NCBI GenBank assembly: GCA_004556655.1
Contig: SFGF01000051.1
Span: 1-26,993, forward strand
DNA: 26,993 nt
Direction of reading: 5' to 3'
Source of the DNA: Lachnospiraceae bacterium
Lineage (GTDB): Bacteria; Bacillota; Clostridia; Lachnospirales; Lachnospiraceae
How positions within the stretch are numbered: position 1 is the stretch's first letter; every line of letters begins with the position of its first letter. Positions 24,829 to 26,993 of the stretch are shown piece by piece. Both the position numbers and the translations under genes were made by a program. The notes beneath the pieces were generated by a model. It worked only from the letters and a program-made list of their open reading frames with translations. It did no database searches and was not told the origin of the DNA.

Positions 24829-25787
24829 CTTGTTTCCTCCCGTCTGTCTGACTTTCCTGATTTTCCTGACTCAGGATCGATCAGATGGAAAAATACAGAT
24901 TCCAGGCTGTTGTGCTCCCGCGTAAATGATGAAATCATAATTCCAGCATCAATCAATTCTTTCACCAGAAAAGCTTCTTCTTCCCGACTGCCAGAAAAAA
25001 GTATGGAAATTCTGTTTCTGTCAATAGAAATCCTTTTTACCAGGGGATGTCGTTTCAACAATTCCAATGCCTGCTCCATATTCTGAAAAACTGTTATAAT
25101 GATCGGATTGGAACTGTCAATAGAATACATAATTTCTTCCATTTCACCCTGAAGAATCATTTTCCCCTGATTGATAATTCCCACATTCGTACACATATCT
25201 GCCAATTCTGACAGGATATGGGAACTAATCAATACTGTATATCCATCTCTGCATAGATTTCTCAATACATTTTTAAATACTTTTCTGGCTCCCGGATCCA
25301 AACCGGATGCGGGCTCATCCATGACCAGCAGCTGCGGACGATGTATCAGAGCTCTTGCCAGACACAGCCTCTGCTGCATTCCTCTTGAAAGCTCATCTAC
25401 GAAACGATCCTCCATTCTGTAAAGTTCTACCTGTTCCAGGACTTCATTGGCTCTGCGGGTACTCTCTTTCCCATAAATTCCATAGGCAGAGGCATAAAAT
25501 TCCAGATATTCCATAACCGTCAGATTATCATAAACTCCAAAGAAATCCGGTATATAACCAATCTTGCTTTTTAGAATTTTGATATCTTTATTTACCGGTA
25601 TTCCGTCAATCCATACATCCCCTCTGGTCTGTCTTAAAAGCCCGGAAACAATCCGAATCGTTGTAGTCTTTCCGGCTCCATTGGGTCCTACAAATCCGTA
25701 AAGTTCTCCTTTATGAATCTCCATATTCAGACCATCCAAAGCCAGTACCGAATCATATTTTTTATAGAGATTTTCAATTCGAAGCAT
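24825..25787 (-). CDS. ABC transporter ATP-binding protein
   Basis: A 320-residue ATPase of the export (CcmA/NatA-like) class. Walker A GPNGAGKTT at 34-42, signature LSRGMQQR at 133-140 and Walker B LLVMDEP at 153-159, followed by SGLDPGA. After the ~220-residue nucleotide-binding core comes a ~90-residue C-terminal extension with a regulatory-domain look (residues 225-310), usual in this class. ATG at 25787 with GGTGG 7 bases upstream. It overlaps the preceding gene by 14 bases and the permease gene by four, so all three are coupled. Confidence 0.94.
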   Translation of the reverse strand: MLRIENLYKKYDSVLALDGLNMEIHKGELYGFVGPNGAGKTTTIRIVSGLLRQTRGDVWIDGIPVNKDIKILKSKIGYIPDFFGVYDNLTVMEYLEFYASAYGIYGKESTRRANEVLEQVELYRMEDRFVDELSRGMQQRLCLARALIHRPQLLVMDEPASGLDPGARKVFKNVLRNLCRDGYTVLISSHILSELADMCTNVGIINQGKMILQGEMEEIMYSIDSSNPIIITVFQNMEQALELLKRHPLVKRISIDRNRISILFSGSREEEAFLVKELIDAGIMISSFTREHNSLESVFFHLIDPESGKSGKSDRREETR

Positions 25788-26993
25788 AACTTTCCACCTT
25801 TCCTGCTGCCGTCAAACAGGGCAGCATACAGGAACGATTCACCGTATTGATGGTATCATCCAATAAATATCTTACTCTTATGGTTCCATTATCTGACAGA
25901 AAGTGTTTCAGTTTCTTACCCTCCAATGTTGTCTCCCAGTTCTGTATTTCCTCAAATGTATCTGTTTCCCAACAATATAGTGCAACTTTACCCTTAAACG
26001 GGAAATAATATTTGTCATCATCGTAATCTGCATGAGAGAATATAATAGTTTTCAATTCTGTAATCTGATCTGCCCTGTAATCCACGGTTGCTTCTTTTCC
26101 GTTAATCAGATTTGTCTCTGAACTAAATTCTCCGTTTCTGGAAAATCCATATGCCTCCATATTGGGACACCAGAGATATCCATCACTGTTCCAGTCCACA
26201 TCTACAGCCATCTGAAAAAGCGTGGAACCATAAATCTTATATCCGGAATCGCCTTCAAAACTCAAATCTGGATTTGTTACTATTCCTATCAGATAAATCT
26301 GATCCGGCTTCCTGTCTCTGAGAGCAGACCAGACCTGTGATGAAAGATTTGTTATTTCATAATCCGGATACTGAAATTCATTAAAATCCATAAGCTCTTT
26401 TATCAGCAGCTCAATTCCACCATTTCCGCAGGAATACAAAGTACTTTCCGATATCGTTTTTTCTTTTCCTGATTCCAGATCACCGAGCACCGCAGCCCTG
26501 TTTTGCATCACCAAAACTGCGTTACAGATATCATATCCTGTTGAGTTTTTCCAGGTGCCGGACACTTGTTTTCCATCTCCCTGCAGAGAAAGCTGCATCT
26601 GTTTTGTTCCGGTTTCTCTGTTTTTCTCCAATTTAAAACAATTTTGCACAAACGATGCCATATTGTCCATGGTTACCCGGTTGTTTTTTTCTCCCATCTG
26701 TATGACAACACTTTCCGAAGTGTCCGAGCGATATTCTTTCATACAATCAGATCCTATATTCAGCGGCAAAAGACGATATTCATTTTCCAGATATAAATGA
26801 TACGCAGAATTATAAGGTGCCTGTATTCCAATCTGTAAAGTCTCGCTCCATACTCCGTTTTGTTGTTCATAGAGACCATTATAGCTGATAATTGGTGCAT
26901 AAAGATTGGTACTCTTTCCCATGATACTGATGATTCCCATAAAAATAACAGACAAAACGCATATATACGACCAGAGATACCTTCTTTTATTTC
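25774..26993 (-). CDS. Membrane-anchored extracytoplasmic protein of the ABC cassette (5' end outside window)
   Basis: The reading frame is open through the right edge, so the start lies outside; a TTG at 26955 would begin in the middle of the membrane segment and is not credible. At least 405 residues are visible: NKRRYLW then a hydrophobic span (through SYICVLSVIFMGIISIMG), then about 370 mostly polar residues in beta-rich stretches with W, Y, D and N. I do not recognise a domain. It overlaps the ATPase gene by 14 bases, so it is probably the extracytoplasmic partner of the exporter (substrate capture or regulation; inference). Confidence 0.75.
   Translation of the reverse strand, partial: NKRRYLWSYICVLSVIFMGIISIMGKSTNLYAPIISYNGLYEQQNGVWSETLQIGIQAPYNSAYHLYLENEYRLLPLNIGSDCMKEYRSDTSESVVIQMGEKNNRVTMDNMASFVQNCFKLEKNRETGTKQMQLSLQGDGKQVSGTWKNSTGYDICNAVLVMQNRAAVLGDLESGKEKTISESTLYSCGNGGIELLIKELMDFNEFQYPDYEITNLSSQVWSALRDRKPDQIYLIGIVTNPDLSFEGDSGYKIYGSTLFQMAVDVDWNSDGYLWCPNMEAYGFSRNGEFSSETNLINGKEATVDYRADQITELKTIIFSHADYDDDKYYFPFKGKVALYCWETDTFEEIQNWETTLEGKKLKHFLSDNGTIRVRYLLDDTINTVNRSCMLPCLTAAGKVESYASN

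Noticed and set aside
1..26993. tRNA, rRNA, CRISPR arrays, insertion-sequence transposases
   Set aside because: No cloverleaf with CCA-type ends, no regular spaced repeats and no transposase motifs were seen on either strand.

Overview
The window looks like chromosomal DNA of an anaerobic low-GC Firmicute, most likely a Lachnospiraceae member (Blautia/Dorea/Ruminococcus-like). The reasons are strong AGGAGG-type ribosome binding sites, the gene order plsX-acpP-rnc-smc-ftsY, a lipoprotein with choline-binding-like repeats, large YDG/Ig-like surface proteins, and the general look of the proteins. Species cannot be fixed from sequence alone. Nearly all genes lie on the minus strand; only one gene (23111-23944) is on the plus strand. 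No rRNA, tRNA, CRISPR array or insertion-sequence transposase was seen.

Layout, left to right. (1) 1-6861 is a five-gene minus-strand locus. In transcription order it encodes an XRE-type regulator with a long uncharacterised C-terminal region, a PP2C phosphatase, a transmembrane Ser/Thr kinase with a TPR-like (not PASTA) outer part, a 100-residue single-span membrane protein, and a very large membrane-anchored YDG/Ig-like protein that runs off the left edge. Genes touch or overlap, and one promoter is visible upstream. It reads as a phospho-signalling system built around a surface protein and is the best candidate here for an undescribed system. (2) 6913-14870 is the housekeeping operon plsX-acpP-rnc-smc-ftsY with ilvA as its last gene, framed by a promoter and an intrinsic terminator. 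(3) 14909-15789 is a single lipoprotein gene with its own promoter and a strong terminator. (4) 15843-15954 is a long, almost perfect palindrome with 30-base arms (29 matches) that is neither coding nor a normal terminator. (5) 15994-20007 holds a DUF1284 protein behind a pair of palindromes, aspartate kinase, a CPA2 cation/proton antiporter and a PHP phosphoesterase with a hairpin-rich leader. (6) 20002-22996 is a response regulator - histidine kinase - membrane protein operon. (7) 23041-23944 is a plus-strand TrpH/YciV-like PHP phosphatase. (8) 23953-26993 is an ABC-2 exporter cassette: an extracytoplasmic membrane-anchored protein (cut by the right edge), an ATPase and a permease, all overlapping.

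Several starts were moved from the longest possible reading frame to an internal ATG with a better ribosome binding site (ftsY, rnc, ilvA, the antiporter, the PHP protein at 19877, the PP2C, and others); each entry gives the reason. Promoter and operator calls come from reading consensus elements by eye and are predictions.
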